A DNA stretch of 64,000 nt from Saprospiraceae bacterium (GCA_016714895.1 JADKBV010000012.1:124001-188000); one strand, 5' to 3'; positions 1 to 9,726 are shown, counted from the stretch's first letter. The notes: generated from the letters alone by a model not told the origin. Program-made: numbers and translations.

Positions 1-477
1 TTCTTTACGTTTTCCCATATCTTCAGAAAATCCGTTTTTGACTTGTTTTTTTATAAAATCAAGCACTTTGTGTCTGTGGTTGCGCAAACCGACTTTGGCT
101 TCCTCGCCACTGGCTTTAGCTTGTTTTACCATTGAAACCCGACGTTCCTCGCTCATCGGAGGAATCATCAGACGAACCACTTCACCGTCATTCATAGGGG
201 TAATTCCCATGTTTGATTCAAAAATGGCTCTTTCGATGGCTGCGAGCATTTTTTTCTCCCAGGGCTGAATGGTAATGGTACGTGCATCCTGTGTGGAAAC
301 ATTAGCCACCTGACTGAGCGGAGTTGGAGCCCCGTAATATTCTACCATGATACCATTAAGCATGGCAGGAGAAGCTTTACCTGCTCTGATTTTATTCAAT
401 TCGTAAGCCAGGTGATCCATAACTTTTTCGGCGGCCTCACCAAGATGTGCGATTTGCAAATCAATTTCTTCAATCAT
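1..477 (-). CDS. frr: Ribosome recycling factor, 3' end cut off by window edge
   Basis: The first 159 codons read from an ATG at 477 with no stop before the window edge. The protein starts MIEEIDLQIAHLGEAAEK and contains the family blocks KIRAGKASPAML, YYGAPTPLSQVANV, TITIQPWEKKM and IPPMSEERR, all characteristic of ribosome recycling factor. With EF-G this protein splits the post-termination ribosome in the cytoplasm. The family is about 185 residues long, so only the last 25 or so codons are missing. The Zn-metallopeptidase gene ends 24 bases upstream on the same strand, and serS lies beyond it, so the three may be co-transcribed from the serS side. No defect is visible in the part present. 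Confidence 0.96.
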   Translation of the reverse strand, partial: MIEEIDLQIAHLGEAAEKVMDHLAYELNKIRAGKASPAMLNGIMVEYYGAPTPLSQVANVSTQDARTITIQPWEKKMLAAIERAIFESNMGITPMNDGEVVRLMIPPMSEERRVSMVKQAKASGEEAKVGLRNHRHKVLDFIKKQVKNGFSEDMGKRKE

Positions 478-500
478 ATTGTTGGTTTTTGTAAACTATT

Positions 501-1190
501 TTAATCCTCTGATCTGCCCAAAAAGGACAACAAAAAGTATAAAAACATCACCAATGCTCCCAAAGCCTGTGCTACATACGTCATGGCAGCCCACCAAAGA
601 GCATCTTTTGCGCCGTCATGTTCCTGAGGCGGCAATGCTCCGGTATTATCCAACCAGGCTAAGGCTCTGTTGGAAGCGTCAAATTCAACCGGCAGTGTTA
701 CCAGACTAAAAAGTGCGGTGATTCCGAAAGTTGCAACCATAAAAATCATGAAAGTACCTCCCAGACCTGCACCCATTCCCAGGATGGCACCCATGAATAA
801 AAATTGTTGAATGTTGGCACTAAACTGAACCACCGGAACCAATCGGGAACGCAGTTGCAACATACTGTAAGACTGGGCATGTTGGACAGCGTGACCACAT
901 TCATGCGTAGCTACGGCGGCAGCGGCAACTGACCTTCCGTGAAAAACATCCGGAGAAAGTGAAACGGTTTTTGTCTGAGGATTGTAGTGATCTGTCAGGT
1001 AACCCTGACCTTCAACGATCTGAACATCACTGATTCCGTAGTGAGCAAGCATTTTTTCTGCCATTTCACTACCACTGAGACCTGATCTGACAGGAACCTG
1101 GCTGTAATGAGCAAATTTGTTTTTTAACCTGCTGCTTACCAACATTCCTATTAATGTAAAAACACCTAAAATAACATAGTAACCTATCAT
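501..1190 (-). CDS. Membrane zinc metallopeptidase, YugP/Zn_peptidase_2 family
   Basis: A 229-residue protein starting at an ATG. Residues 1-20 form a membrane anchor (MIGYYVILGVFTLIGMLVSS). The zinc-binding motif HECGH lies at residues 96-100, after the family block GQGYLTDHYNPQTKTVSLSP. Two further hydrophobic stretches follow (around residues 125-165 and 205-222). This order matches the neutral zinc metallopeptidase family typified by Bacillus YugP, whose substrates are not known. Length is normal for the family. It lies between serS and frr on the same strand, with 16 bases to serS, so it is probably in one transcription unit with them. Function beyond membrane-bound protease is not assigned. 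Confidence 0.88.
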   Translation of the reverse strand: MIGYYVILGVFTLIGMLVSSRLKNKFAHYSQVPVRSGLSGSEMAEKMLAHYGISDVQIVEGQGYLTDHYNPQTKTVSLSPDVFHGRSVAAAAVATHECGHAVQHAQSYSMLQLRSRLVPVVQFSANIQQFLFMGAILGMGAGLGGTFMIFMVATFGITALFSLVTLPVEFDASNRALAWLDNTGALPPQEHDGAKDALWWAAMTYVAQALGALVMFLYFLLSFLGRSED

Positions 1191-1206
1191 TGTTTAAAAT
1201 ATTTAC

Positions 1207-2490
1207 TTATGAACGAATAATGTCAAAACCTGTATATTTTTGAAGTACTTCAGGAATAACGATACCTTCATTTGTCTGGTTATTTTCGAGCAAAGTGGCA
1301 ACAATTCTCGGTAAAGCAAGAGCACTCCCGTTTAATGTGTGAGCCAACCTCATTTTACCATCCTGATCCTTAAATCGCAATTTCATACGGTTTGACTGAA
1401 AAGTTTCAAAATTGGAGACTGAACTTACTTCAAGCCATTTGCCCTGTGCTGCTGAGAATGTCTCAAAATCAAAGGTCAGGGCAGAAGCAAAACTCATATC
1501 GCCGCCACATAAACGCAAAATACGGTATGGAAGTTTCAATTTATTTAATAAACTTTCAACATGTGCGACCATATCCATCAGGGTTTCATAGGAAAAATCG
1601 GGGTGTTGAATCTGAACAATTTCAATTTTATCAAACTGGTGCAAACGGTTCAACCCCTTTACATCAGAACCGTAAGATCCTGCTTCTCTGCGGAAACAAG
1701 GTGTATATCCCGTGAGTTTAATCGGAAAAACATCTTTATTCAGGATCGTATCCCGATAAATATTTGTCAGCGGAACCTCAGCTGTAGGAATAAGATATAA
1801 ATCATCTTTTTCACAATGGTACATTTGTCCTTCTTTGTCCGGCAACTGCCCGGTAGCTCTTGCCGTTTCTTTGTTGACCAGAATTGGCGGCATGTATTCC
1901 ATATAACCTGCATTGGCTGCTTCATCCAGAAAAAAGTTAATCAGCGCTCTTTGCAACCGTGCACCATGGTGGATGTACAATGGAAAGCCTGCTCCTGTGA
2001 GTGTAACCCCTGCTTTGAAGCTAATCAGATTGTATTTTTCAGCCAATTCCCAATGTGGCAAAGCATTTTCGGGAAGTTTTGGCATATCTGTTTCATTCAG
2101 TTTAAATACTTCATTGTCCTCAGCGCCAAAACCAACAGGAACGCTTGAATGAGGGATATTCGGCAAGGAAATGATCTTTTCTTCCAGTTCGTCTTTGATC
2201 TCTTTAAGTCTGGATTCCAGAATTCTGGAAGACTCTTTCAATTCATTAACGCGGGATTTAAGAACATTTGCTTCCTCCTGCTTTCCGGTTTTAAACAACT
2301 CACCGATCTGTGCGGACAACCCATTTAATTCCGACAATATATTATCGAGGCTTGTCTGGGTTTGTTTTCTTTCATCATCCAATGAAATAATAAGCTCAAC
2401 CACTTCTATTTCTGACTCACGGACATTTTTTTTTAAAAGGCCCTCTTTCACTCTGTTTATGTCGTCTCGTAAAACACTTATTTCTAGCAT
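1207..2490 (-). CDS. serS: Seryl-tRNA synthetase
   Basis: 427 residues, the usual length. Residues 1-115 are the charged antiparallel coiled coil that holds the tRNA-Ser long arm (MLEISVLRDDINRVKEGL, then Glu/Lys-rich heptads). The class II core follows, with motif 2 around residue 267 (FRREAGSYGSD, LNRLHQFDKIE) and motif 3 around residue 387 (NGSALALPRIVATLLENNQ). TAEVPLTN of the active site is also present. The enzyme charges tRNA-Ser and tRNA-Sec in the cytoplasm. It is divergent from rho, with a 206-bp gap between them. Start and stop are unambiguous and nothing is unusual. Confidence 0.98.
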   Translation of the reverse strand: MLEISVLRDDINRVKEGLLKKNVRESEIEVVELIISLDDERKQTQTSLDNILSELNGLSAQIGELFKTGKQEEANVLKSRVNELKESSRILESRLKEIKDELEEKIISLPNIPHSSVPVGFGAEDNEVFKLNETDMPKLPENALPHWELAEKYNLISFKAGVTLTGAGFPLYIHHGARLQRALINFFLDEAANAGYMEYMPPILVNKETARATGQLPDKEGQMYHCEKDDLYLIPTAEVPLTNIYRDTILNKDVFPIKLTGYTPCFRREAGSYGSDVKGLNRLHQFDKIEIVQIQHPDFSYETLMDMVAHVESLLNKLKLPYRILRLCGGDMSFASALTFDFETFSAAQGKWLEVSSVSNFETFQSNRMKLRFKDQDGKMRLAHTLNGSALALPRIVATLLENNQTNEGIVIPEVLQKYTGFDIIRS

Positions 2491-2549
2491 GTCTGAATTT
2501 TCTGTTACTTATATATGATAAATTTTAAAAATTTTTGCAAAGATAATAC

Positions 2550-2579
2550 TTTGTAATTTAAATTAAATATGTATTTTTG
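2550..2579 (+). promoter_or_regulatory. Probable Bacteroidota-type promoter of rho
   Basis: TTTG at 2550-2553 is followed after 18 bases by TATTTTTG at 2572-2579. This fits the -33 TTTG / -7 TAnnTTTG consensus of the primary sigma factor in Bacteroidota. The -7 box lies 117 bases before the rho ATG, implying a long 5' leader, which would suit the known habit of rho genes to autoregulate in their leaders. The spacing match is seen; activity is inferred. Confidence 0.5.
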
Positions 2580-2696
2580 CGCAACAATTTGAAATCTTTT
2601 CCATTTCTTTTGACTTTCCCCGACTTATTGGATATTCTGGTTACTATGGCGGAAAGTAAAATAACTTCTATTTCATATTAAATTTCACTTTCGTAA

Positions 2697-4421
2697 ATGA
2701 TGTACGACATTTTGCAGTTAAACGACATGCTTGTTCCTGAATTAAAGGATATAGCAGCTAAGTTAAAATTACCTAATTATAAAAAACTGAGCAAACAAGA
2801 TCTTATTTATAAAATATTGGACGAACAGGCTCTTAAAAACAAACATACGGTTAAAGACGAAGATCTGGAATCTCAAAAAAGTCTTCCGAAAACGATGCCT
2901 ATGGAAGCAGGACCTAATCCTGAAAAAAAATCACCGGGTCGTGGCCGTAAAAAAGCTGAAACTACCGATGAAAATCCACAGCATGAAGTAAAGGAAGAAA
3001 AACCGGAAATTCAGGAAGCTCCTGTAAAAACCAAAGAACATAAACTCTCAGAAGCAGAACTGCAGGCTGAAAGAAAAAGAGAACGGGCAAGAATCAAAGC
3101 AGGGCCTGAAAAAGTAATTTCTGTTAAAGCAGAAGCTCCGGAAATTCAGGAAAGACAACCTGAAAAACAACCTGAAAGACAACCTGAAAAAGAATATGAA
3201 AAGATCGTTCACAAACCTTATATCGGTCCCGAACAGGCACGAAGACTGGAAGAAGCGAGATTGGCAAAAGAAGAACCTAAAATAAGATACACGCCCGACA
3301 TTGATGGTGTAATAGAAGGAGAAGGAACCCTGGAGCTGACAGCTGAAGGATATGGTTTTTTGAGGTCATCTGACTACAATTATCTGACTTCCCCGGATGA
3401 CATTTATGTTTCCCCTTCACAAATCAAACTTTTCGGATTAAAAACAGGAGACACCGTTTTGGGCTCTGTCAGACCTCCTAAAGAAGGTGAAAAATATTTT
3501 GCTTTATTAAAAGTTTCCAGAATCAATGGTCTGGATCCTCTGAAATTAAAAGAAAGAGTACCTTTCGACTATCTTACTCCTTTGTTTCCTACAGAAAAGT
3601 TTAAACTGGCTTCTCATCCGGGAGGAAGAGACCATGGAAACAGAATGATCGATTTGTTTACACCTATCGGAAAAGGACAAAGAGGTTTGATCGTGGCACA
3701 ACCTAAAACAGGTAAAACATTTTTATTGAAAGACGTGGCTAATGCCATAGCGGACAATCACCCGGAATGTTACCTTCTCGTCCTTTTGATAGATGAAAGA
3801 CCGGAAGAAGTAACGGACATGAAAAGAAGTGTCAATGCGGAAGTTATTGCAAGTACATTTGATGAGCCTGCGGATAACCATGTAAGAGTAGCCGGTATGG
3901 TATTGGAAAAAGCCAAAAGACTGGTAGAATGCGGACATGATGTCGTCATTCTTCTGGATAGTATCACCCGTCTTGCAAGAGCTTATAATACTGTTGCACC
4001 TACCAGCGGAAGGGTATTGACCGGTGGTGTGGAAGCCAATGCGTTAAACAAACCTAAAAAGTTTTTTGGTGCTGCCAGAAACATTGAAGACGGTGGTTCA
4101 TTGACCATCCTTGCCACAGCATTAATTGATACAGGCTCCAGAATGGACGAAGTCATTTTTGAAGAATTCAAAGGAACCGGTAATATGGAGCTTCAACTCG
4201 ACAGATCTCTGGCAAACAAACGTATGTATCCTGCCATCGATATAACCCGATCCAGCACAAGGAGAGAGGAATTATTATTGGGAGAAGGTATCCTTCAAAG
4301 GTTGTTTGTATTGCGAAATCATCTCGCAGATATGAAACCGGACGAAGCTATGGAGTTTGTTAAAAAACATATGAATGGCACAAAATCCAATGATGAATTT
4401 TTATCTTCTATGAACAGATAA
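2697..4421 (+). CDS. rho: Transcription termination factor Rho, long N-terminal insertion form
   Basis: 574 residues. A Rho_N helical domain occupies residues 8-45 ([20 protein letters not shown]). A long disordered charged insertion (about 55-195) follows, rich in Glu, Lys, Pro and Gln and including a short tandem of QPEK/QPER units. The RNA-binding cold-shock domain lies around 200-270 ([26 protein letters not shown]). The ATPase core has Walker A AQPKTGKT at about residue 333, Walker B-type [17 protein letters not shown], and the Q/R-loop region near TGGVEANAL. The hexameric helicase ends factor-dependent transcripts. The insertion is normal for Bacteroidota and Actinobacteria Rho. Two ATGs in tandem (2697 and 2700) could each serve as start. 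Confidence 0.97.
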   Translation: MMYDILQLNDMLVPELKDIAAKLKLPNYKKLSKQDLIYKILDEQALKNKHTVKDEDLESQKSLPKTMPMEAGPNPEKKSPGRGRKKAETTDENPQHEVKEEKPEIQEAPVKTKEHKLSEAELQAERKRERARIKAGPEKVISVKAEAPEIQERQPEKQPERQPEKEYEKIVHKPYIGPEQARRLEEARLAKEEPKIRYTPDIDGVIEGEGTLELTAEGYGFLRSSDYNYLTSPDDIYVSPSQIKLFGLKTGDTVLGSVRPPKEGEKYFALLKVSRINGLDPLKLKERVPFDYLTPLFPTEKFKLASHPGGRDHGNRMIDLFTPIGKGQRGLIVAQPKTGKTFLLKDVANAIADNHPECYLLVLLIDERPEEVTDMKRSVNAEVIASTFDEPADNHVRVAGMVLEKAKRLVECGHDVVILLDSITRLARAYNTVAPTSGRVLTGGVEANALNKPKKFFGAARNIEDGGSLTILATALIDTGSRMDEVIFEEFKGTGNMELQLDRSLANKRMYPAIDITRSSTRREELLLGEGILQRLFVLRNHLADMKPDEAMEFVKKHMNGTKSNDEFLSSMNR

Positions 4422-4473
4422 AATATTCTCAATAAAAATTTATAAAATATTTTCATAATTCGTATAATAATAT

Positions 4474-4481
4474 TACCTTTG
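4474..4481 (+). promoter_or_regulatory. -7 promoter box upstream of rpmH
   Basis: TACCTTTG matches TAnnTTTG and lies 36 bases before the rpmH ATG. Upstream, a TTTTC about 19 bases away is only a weak -33 match. A strong promoter is expected for a ribosomal protein gene, so the assignment is plausible but rests on the -7 box alone. Confidence 0.4.
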
Positions 4482-4517
4482 CACCTCTTTTAAAAAAGAG
4501 CATAAAATAATAAAAAC

Positions 4518-4672
4518 ATGAAACGTACATATCAGCCTTCCAAAAGAAAAGAGTGAACAAACATGGTTTCAGATCCAGAATGTCCACGAAAAACGGTAGA
4601 CGAGTGTTAGCCAAAAGGAGAGCACGCGGAAGATACAAATTGACTGTTTCTGACGAAAAGGGAGTTAAATAA
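4518..4672 (+). CDS. rpmH: 50S ribosomal protein L34, with an apparent 1-base frameshift
   Basis: The ATG at 4518 reads [12 protein letters not shown] and then meets TGA at 4551-4555. Supplying one extra A in the run at 4547-4550 restores [12 protein letters not shown] followed by [19 protein letters not shown] and then [20 protein letters not shown], a complete 51-residue bacterial L34. The span is 155 bases, one short of 52 codons, which agrees with a single missing base. L34 is a basic protein of the large subunit in every bacterium, and rnpA follows, the standard order. A true loss is very unlikely, so a base-calling or assembly error in an A run is the best explanation. A slippery-site recoding cannot be ruled out from sequence alone. 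Confidence 0.9.
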
Positions 4673-4690
4673 CCTATTTCGAAAGCTATA

Positions 4691-4728
4691 AATTTCCGGT
4701 TAAAGATTTATTTTTGACCGGATTTTTT
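4691..4728 (+). terminator. Possible terminator after rpmH
   Basis: CCGGT at 4696 pairs with ACCGG at 4717-4721 across a 16-base A/T loop, flanked by an A-rich left arm and followed by a run of T. The stem is short, so this is a tentative intrinsic terminator or attenuator between rpmH and rnpA. Confidence 0.35.
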
Positions 4729-4890
4729 ATTTTATCTATTTCAGAATTTACTGTCGGAAAACATTGTCTTTTTGTGATTTGTTGTACCTAAACAAATCAT
4801 TTTAGTATATTATACATTTCCAGTACAAAGATTCAGAAGATTGTCAATACCGCAAAAGTCAAAAATGTACTGATAATTTTTGGTAGATAA

Positions 4891-5352
4891 ATGTTATCTT
4901 CACCTCTATTTTGTAAGAACACACATTTGATAAACTCAGAAAAAATACCGAAGATCCAAAGGCTGAAAAGTGAAAAAGCCATTCAGCATATTTTTGCTGT
5001 TGGGCAGTCCTTGTTTTTTTATCCTATCAAAGTACAATTCAAGCTCGAGGAAAGTTCAACTTCCGCACAGAAAACAAATCTTCAGTTTGGTGTGTCTGTC
5101 TCCAAAAAAAGTTTTAAAAAAGCCGTCGACCGTAATCTTATCAAAAGAAGACTCAGAGAAGCTTTCAGAAAACAAAAATTTGTATTGGAAGAATCTTTAG
5201 TGATAGAAAATAAAAATCTGAAATGTATGATTATATATGTAGCCAAGGAAAAAATCGACTATGAGATTTTGGTTACTTCGATATCCGTTCTGATCAAAAA
5301 AATTAATAAAAAAATATCCTCAAAACTTAATATTCCAACTAAAGAAGATTAA
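4891..5352 (+). CDS. rnpA: Ribonuclease P protein component
   Basis: 153 residues, somewhat longer than the usual 110-135 because of extra residues at both ends. The signature FGVSVSKKSFKKAVDRNLIKRRLREAFR contains the RNR motif (here as DRNLIKRRLRE), which binds the catalytic RNA. The protein assists the RNase P ribozyme in cutting tRNA 5' leaders. It lies 218 bases after rpmH, the conserved order. A start at the 4891 ATG gives the N-terminus MLSSPLFCKN, and the conserved part begins around residue 22 (IQRLKSEKAIQHIFAVGQS). The gap from rpmH contains no other gene. Confidence 0.93.
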   Translation: MLSSPLFCKNTHLINSEKIPKIQRLKSEKAIQHIFAVGQSLFFYPIKVQFKLEESSTSAQKTNLQFGVSVSKKSFKKAVDRNLIKRRLREAFRKQKFVLEESLVIENKNLKCMIIYVAKEKIDYEILVTSISVLIKKINKKISSKLNIPTKED

Positions 5353-5447
5353 TTTTTTGTTTTTTTATGTGAAAAGGCAATTGTCTTAAACAAATAATGC
5401 TGATTTTTGTACTTATATCATTATTATTAGTCTAAATTAATATAAAT

Positions 5448-5861
5448 ATGTATCCAGTAGAATTAACCACCCCTATATCAAAAGATTTGACGGATTTTGG
5501 CTTCGAAGGTCTTTCCAGTCCTGAGGCAGTTGAAAGTGTTTTATCACAAAATGAAGGTACAACGTTATTGGTTGTCAATTCTGTTTGTGGTTGTGCCGCA
5601 GCCAATGCACGTCCGGGAGCAAAAATGTCATTACAACATGATAAAAAACCAGCAAAACTGGTTACCGTTTTTGCCGGAGTAGACCGTGAAGCAACGGACA
5701 GAGCGAGAGAGTTTTTACTTCCTTACCCTCCTTCTTCACCTTCTATTGCTTTATTTAAAGATGGAAAATTGGTCCATATGCTGGAAAGAAGGCATATTGA
5801 AGGAAATTCCGCCCAAGCGATAGCCAATAATCTTGCCCAGGCTTACGAACATTTTTGCTGA
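5448..5861 (+). CDS. BrxA/BrxB-family bacilliredoxin (YphP/YqiW)
   Basis: 137 residues beginning MYPVELTTPISKDLTDFGF. The family motif is CGC within VVNSVCGCAAANARPG, and a thioredoxin-like fold is expected. In Bacillus, homologues remove bacillithiol from S-bacillithiolated proteins through this CXC-type site. Whether this organism makes bacillithiol cannot be judged here, so the physiological thiol is open. The gene stands alone between rnpA and the convergent DUF486 gene, 28 bases downstream. Length is typical. The final residue is a cysteine (EHFC). Confidence 0.92.
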   Translation: MYPVELTTPISKDLTDFGFEGLSSPEAVESVLSQNEGTTLLVVNSVCGCAAANARPGAKMSLQHDKKPAKLVTVFAGVDREATDRAREFLLPYPPSSPSIALFKDGKLVHMLERRHIEGNSAQAIANNLAQAYEHFC

Positions 5862-5888
5862 TTTTCCTTTTTATTTGATATTAGCGGT

Positions 5889-6257
5889 TTACTTTTTAAA
5901 TATAAAATAGACCGCTAATATCAAAAATACAAACCCGATAAGGTGGTTGGTCCTGAAACTTTCTGTTTTGAAAATAACGAGTGAAAATACTACAAATACG
6001 ATAAGGGTGACCACTTCCTGTATAACTTTTAATTCCATTAACGAAAAAGGGCCTCCGTTGCCCTGATACCCTACCCTGTTGGCAGGTATCATAAATGAAT
6101 ACTCAAACAACGCAATTCCCCAACTGACAAGAATGACGCCGGCCAGTCCCAATTTACTCAACCATTTTATCTCCTGAAATCTCAGATGCCCATACCAGGC
6201 AAATGACATAAATATATTGGAAATAACCAACAATATAATAGTGATTAATGGCTTCAT
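5889..6257 (-). CDS. Small four-helix membrane protein, DMT/DUF486 family
   Basis: 122 residues with four predicted transmembrane helices: about 3-20, 33-52, 75-97 and 103-120. The sequence SNIFMSFAWYGHL near the start and the loop SFMIPANRVGYQGNGGPFSLMELKVIQE match the DUF486 family, a small-multidrug-resistance-like relative of the drug/metabolite transporters. Substrate is unknown for the family. It converges with the bacilliredoxin gene and is not tightly linked to the DUF3810 gene upstream (84 bases). Confidence 0.88.
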   Translation of the reverse strand: MKPLITIILLVISNIFMSFAWYGHLRFQEIKWLSKLGLAGVILVSWGIALFEYSFMIPANRVGYQGNGGPFSLMELKVIQEVVTLIVFVVFSLVIFKTESFRTNHLIGFVFLILAVYFIFKK

Positions 6258-6341
6258 AAAATATTATTTTACTTTTAATTATACATTATATTAATCTTAA
6301 TATGTATTTTTATTAAATATTCCTACATCATAAAATAAATA

Positions 6342-7433
6342 TTATAAAGATTTTTGAAAAAACCATTCAGGTAAAACCTCAGGTTTTTGTTTTTGAATGG
6401 AATAAATTTTATCCACAAATGAATGATAACTTTGAAGACCTTCTTCCACACCCATCAATCGAAGGTAGGTTTCATACATAATATCTCTAATGGCAGGAAA
6501 TACATCTGGAAAAAGAAAAGATTGTTTTTTGATATTTTCCAAATCAGTTCTGATCACATCAGGTAATGAAGTCAAAATGTTTGATTTATTTTGATCGGAC
6601 CATCGCGGATCGAAATACAAATATCTGAAATACGTAAGCAAAGATGCATATATGTATACCGGATGTTCTGTTTGCAAACAAACCAGCAAAGCTATGGTAT
6701 TACAATCACCTTCATCCGTCACGCCGTAGCCGTGAGCCATTTCATGAGCGACCGTAAAAGGCAGTTGCAGTGAATGTAAACCTTGATCAACATGACCTTC
6801 AAAAACATAGGGAATATAAATACCTGCCGTAGACAACCGAAGGAGAACACCTTCAGGCTGAAGTTTTCGGATGCGCACATTTCCTGCAGTTTTCCACCCC
6901 ATTTCCGGCAATAATCTGGTCATTTGTGACCTCAACGCGTCCTCCATAACAATAAAACCCCCACCCTTTAATGAATCAATCTGAGCTTGTGAAATCATTT
7001 GTCGGTAACGGATCAAATCAGGAATGAGGGTTTCTATCCTGTTTTGAATGTAAACGCTATCCATGTCTGTTTTTGCCAGATTCCATCTTTCTTTTAAGTT
7101 GGGCTGAAAATAATGAAAACCCCAAACCCAATAAAAGGTAGTTACAAAAACAAAAACTTTCAGAATAAAATTTTCCATTTTTTGTGTCCCCGTAAGCAAC
7201 TTATTGGTGTCTTTTGTCTCTTTTTTTATCATCAAAAAAACAAAATACCCAAAAACACCCAATAGTAAAAAGTATAACACGGGAAACGGGAGATTCCCAA
7301 AAGTCCCATCATATACAACCCTCAATGGTAAAAATAAATAATTATGGTAAGTTTCACTAAAAAAATCAGGGAATACAGAGAATCCGATGAAACAAAATAT
7401 GGTGAATAATACGTACAAGTACCGAAATCTCAT
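6342..7433 (-). CDS. DUF3810 membrane-anchored putative zinc peptidase
   Basis: 363 residues. Three transmembrane segments occupy the N-terminal 120 residues (about 3-24, 48-68, 88-108). A soluble domain follows, with the zincin-type motif HEMAHGYGVTDEGDCN at about residue 230, which has HExxH and a downstream EGDCN. This is the typical layout of DUF3810, a family common in Bacteroidota and with no assigned substrate. The motif suggests an active metallopeptidase; catalysis is inferred. It is a single gene with AT-rich flanks. Confidence 0.85.
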   Translation of the reverse strand: MRFRYLYVLFTIFCFIGFSVFPDFFSETYHNYLFLPLRVVYDGTFGNLPFPVLYFLLLGVFGYFVFLMIKKETKDTNKLLTGTQKMENFILKVFVFVTTFYWVWGFHYFQPNLKERWNLAKTDMDSVYIQNRIETLIPDLIRYRQMISQAQIDSLKGGGFIVMEDALRSQMTRLLPEMGWKTAGNVRIRKLQPEGVLLRLSTAGIYIPYVFEGHVDQGLHSLQLPFTVAHEMAHGYGVTDEGDCNTIALLVCLQTEHPVYIYASLLTYFRYLYFDPRWSDQNKSNILTSLPDVIRTDLENIKKQSFLFPDVFPAIRDIMYETYLRLMGVEEGLQSYHSFVDKIYSIQKQKPEVLPEWFFQKSL

Positions 7434-7542
7434 CGCAATATCTTTGGATAGATAAACGATTTATGTATAGAAAATATTTTTTTTATCCTAATACCATTAT
7501 TATTGATTAAATGGATAAAATGGTTGTTGTTTAAAAAATATA

Positions 7543-9564
7543 TCATATTTCCGCAGCTAAGGTAACTGCCTGATGAATAGCTTTTTTCGCATCGAGTTCT
7601 GAAGCTTCAAACGCACCGCCGATGACATACCAATCCTTCGATTGTTGACGTAAAGTATCAAATTTTTCGACAAAAGACTCTTGTCCGGTACATAATACAA
7701 TGGTATCAGCCTCAATAAATGTTTTTATTTCGCCTTGAGAAATCCAGATTCCTTTGTCTGTTATTTCCTCGTATTGCAAATGGCCCAACATCTTTACATT
7801 TTGTTGATTCAAATATATTTTTTTAATCCACCCGGTTGTTTTTCCTAGGGTATTACCATGTTTTCCCGGTGATCTTTTCAGTAAATATATTTCCCTTTGA
7901 GGGGTTACAGGTTGCAGCAACATCATACCTCCCCGTTCCTTGTAGGAAGCATCAATCCCCCATTCGTCCAGGAATTTTGAAATTTCAGCTTCATCATCCA
8001 CATGGCTTTCTTTAAGAAGATACTCCGCTACATCAAAGCCGATTCCCCCTGCACCCAAAATCACCACTTTTTTACCGGCTTTTTTTTCTCCCGATAATAG
8101 TTGGTCATATCTGATTACCATGTTATGGTCGATTCCTTTAATCTCCGGAATTCTGGGTTTAACTCCTGCAGCTACGATGACGGCGTCAAAATCCAGGGGA
8201 GAAAAATTGGTCTCATTCACCGGATGGTTTAAATAAACGGTAACCTTTTCTTCTTTGAGTTCGTTGGTAAAATATCTGATCGTTTCACCATATTCTTCTT
8301 TGCCAGGGACTACTTTGGCGAGGTTAAACTGGCCACCCAGAGAGGATGAGGCTTCGTATAAATATACCGAATGCCCCCTTTTGGCGGCAGTAGCAGAAAA
8401 AGCCAATCCTGCTGGTCCTCCTCCAATAACGGCGAGCCGTTTCGGTTGATCTACCGGCATAATTTTTATTTCTGTTTCATGACATGCGCGCGGATTAACC
8501 AGGCAAGATGAAATTTTGAGCGAAAAAGTATGATCCAGACAAGCCTGATTGCAAGCGATACATGTATTTATCAGGTCGTCTCGCCCTATCATGGCTTTAT
8601 GGACCAAAGAAGCATCAGCCAAAAAAGGTCTTGCCATTGAAACCATATCTGCATATCCTTCAGCAACAATTTTTTCGGCTATATCCGGCATATTGATTCT
8701 ATTGACCGCTATCAGCGGAACAGAAACATGTTCTTTCATTTTTTTCGTAACCCACGCGTATGCCATACGAGGTACGGAAGAAGCTATGGTTGGGATTCTT
8801 GCCTCATGCCAACCTATTCCTGTGTTTAAGATGTGAACACCTTTGGTTTCCAATGTTTTGGCAAGTTGTACTATTTCTGACCAGGAAGATCCGTTTTCAA
8901 CCAAATCAAGCATCGAAATACGGAAAATGATCAAAAATTGTTCTCCTACTTTTTCTTTGATTTTTTTGACGATTGCCAAAGGAAATGCCATTCGTTTTTC
9001 ATAAGTTCCGCCCCATTCATCACTTCTAATATTGGTTCTTGTGACAAGAAACTGATTGATGAGATACCCTTCTGAACCCATGATTTCAATACCATCGTAT
9101 CCTGCTTTTTGGGCCATTAAAGCACAATGGGCAAAATCATTTATCGTTCGTAATATGTCTTCATGGGTCATTTCTTTGGGTGTAAAAAAATTGACCGGCG
9201 CCTGAATCGGTGAAGGAGCAACAATATTTTTATGAAATCCATATCTTCCTGTATGTAAAATCTGCATACAAATTTTTCCGCCGGCATCATGCACTGCCCG
9301 CGTAATTACACCATGTTTTTGCACCTCCTCTTCAGTGGTAAGTTTGGCTGCATGGGGAGCAACACAACCTTCTTCATTGGGAGATATACCGCCGGTAATG
9401 ATGAGACCCACACCACCTTCCGCTCTTTCTTTGTAAAAAACGGCTGCACGGTCAAATCCTCCTTCAATTTCTTCGAGATTGGTGTGCATTGAACCCATTA
9501 CAAATCTGTTGGGTAAGGTCATAAAACCCAAATCAAGCGGCGTAAAAACATGTTGAAACTTCAA
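7543..9564 (-). CDS. fadH: NADPH-dependent 2,4-dienoyl-CoA reductase
   Basis: The open frame extends to 9660, but a TTG at 9564 gives 673 residues and starts KFQHVFTPLDLGFMTLPNRF, matching the family start; the extra 32 residues look unrelated. The N-terminal old-yellow-enzyme TIM barrel (about 5-330) contains MGSMHTNLEE, GRYGFHKN and GSEGYLINQFL. The 4Fe-4S cysteines are in CIACNQACLDHTF. A Rossmann FAD domain (VIGGGPAGLAF) and an NADPH domain (VILGAGGIGFDVAEYL) follow. The enzyme clears double bonds at even positions during beta-oxidation of unsaturated fatty acids. Length equals the E. coli enzyme (672). The gene appears monocistronic. Confidence 0.93.
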   Translation of the reverse strand: MKFQHVFTPLDLGFMTLPNRFVMGSMHTNLEEIEGGFDRAAVFYKERAEGGVGLIITGGISPNEEGCVAPHAAKLTTEEEVQKHGVITRAVHDAGGKICMQILHTGRYGFHKNIVAPSPIQAPVNFFTPKEMTHEDILRTINDFAHCALMAQKAGYDGIEIMGSEGYLINQFLVTRTNIRSDEWGGTYEKRMAFPLAIVKKIKEKVGEQFLIIFRISMLDLVENGSSWSEIVQLAKTLETKGVHILNTGIGWHEARIPTIASSVPRMAYAWVTKKMKEHVSVPLIAVNRINMPDIAEKIVAEGYADMVSMARPFLADASLVHKAMIGRDDLINTCIACNQACLDHTFSLKISSCLVNPRACHETEIKIMPVDQPKRLAVIGGGPAGLAFSATAAKRGHSVYLYEASSSLGGQFNLAKVVPGKEEYGETIRYFTNELKEEKVTVYLNHPVNETNFSPLDFDAVIVAAGVKPRIPEIKGIDHNMVIRYDQLLSGEKKAGKKVVILGAGGIGFDVAEYLLKESHVDDEAEISKFLDEWGIDASYKERGGMMLLQPVTPQREIYLLKRSPGKHGNTLGKTTGWIKKIYLNQQNVKMLGHLQYEEITDKGIWISQGEIKTFIEADTIVLCTGQESFVEKFDTLRQQSKDWYVIGGAFEASELDAKKAIHQAVTLAAEI

Positions 9565-9726
9565 AGTAAAAAATTTTGATACAAATATAATACTTGTTTC
9601 CTTTGAAAATAAATATATAGCAAGAAGATATCCTCCTGCTGAAAAATAATTTAATTCCAAGTATAGTTTTATTTGTCTTTATCGCATACATCAACCAATA
9701 TTACTAAATTGAGGTTGCTGTAAAAT

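Noticed and set aside
3149..3197. Short tandem coding repeats in rho as a contingency locus
   Set aside because: Units are multiples of three (QPEK/QPER), so length changes would not shift the frame, and low complexity is normal in this insertion.
4453..4638. Minus-strand frame over rpmH
   Set aside because: Antisense shadow; the plus strand encodes ribosomal protein L34.
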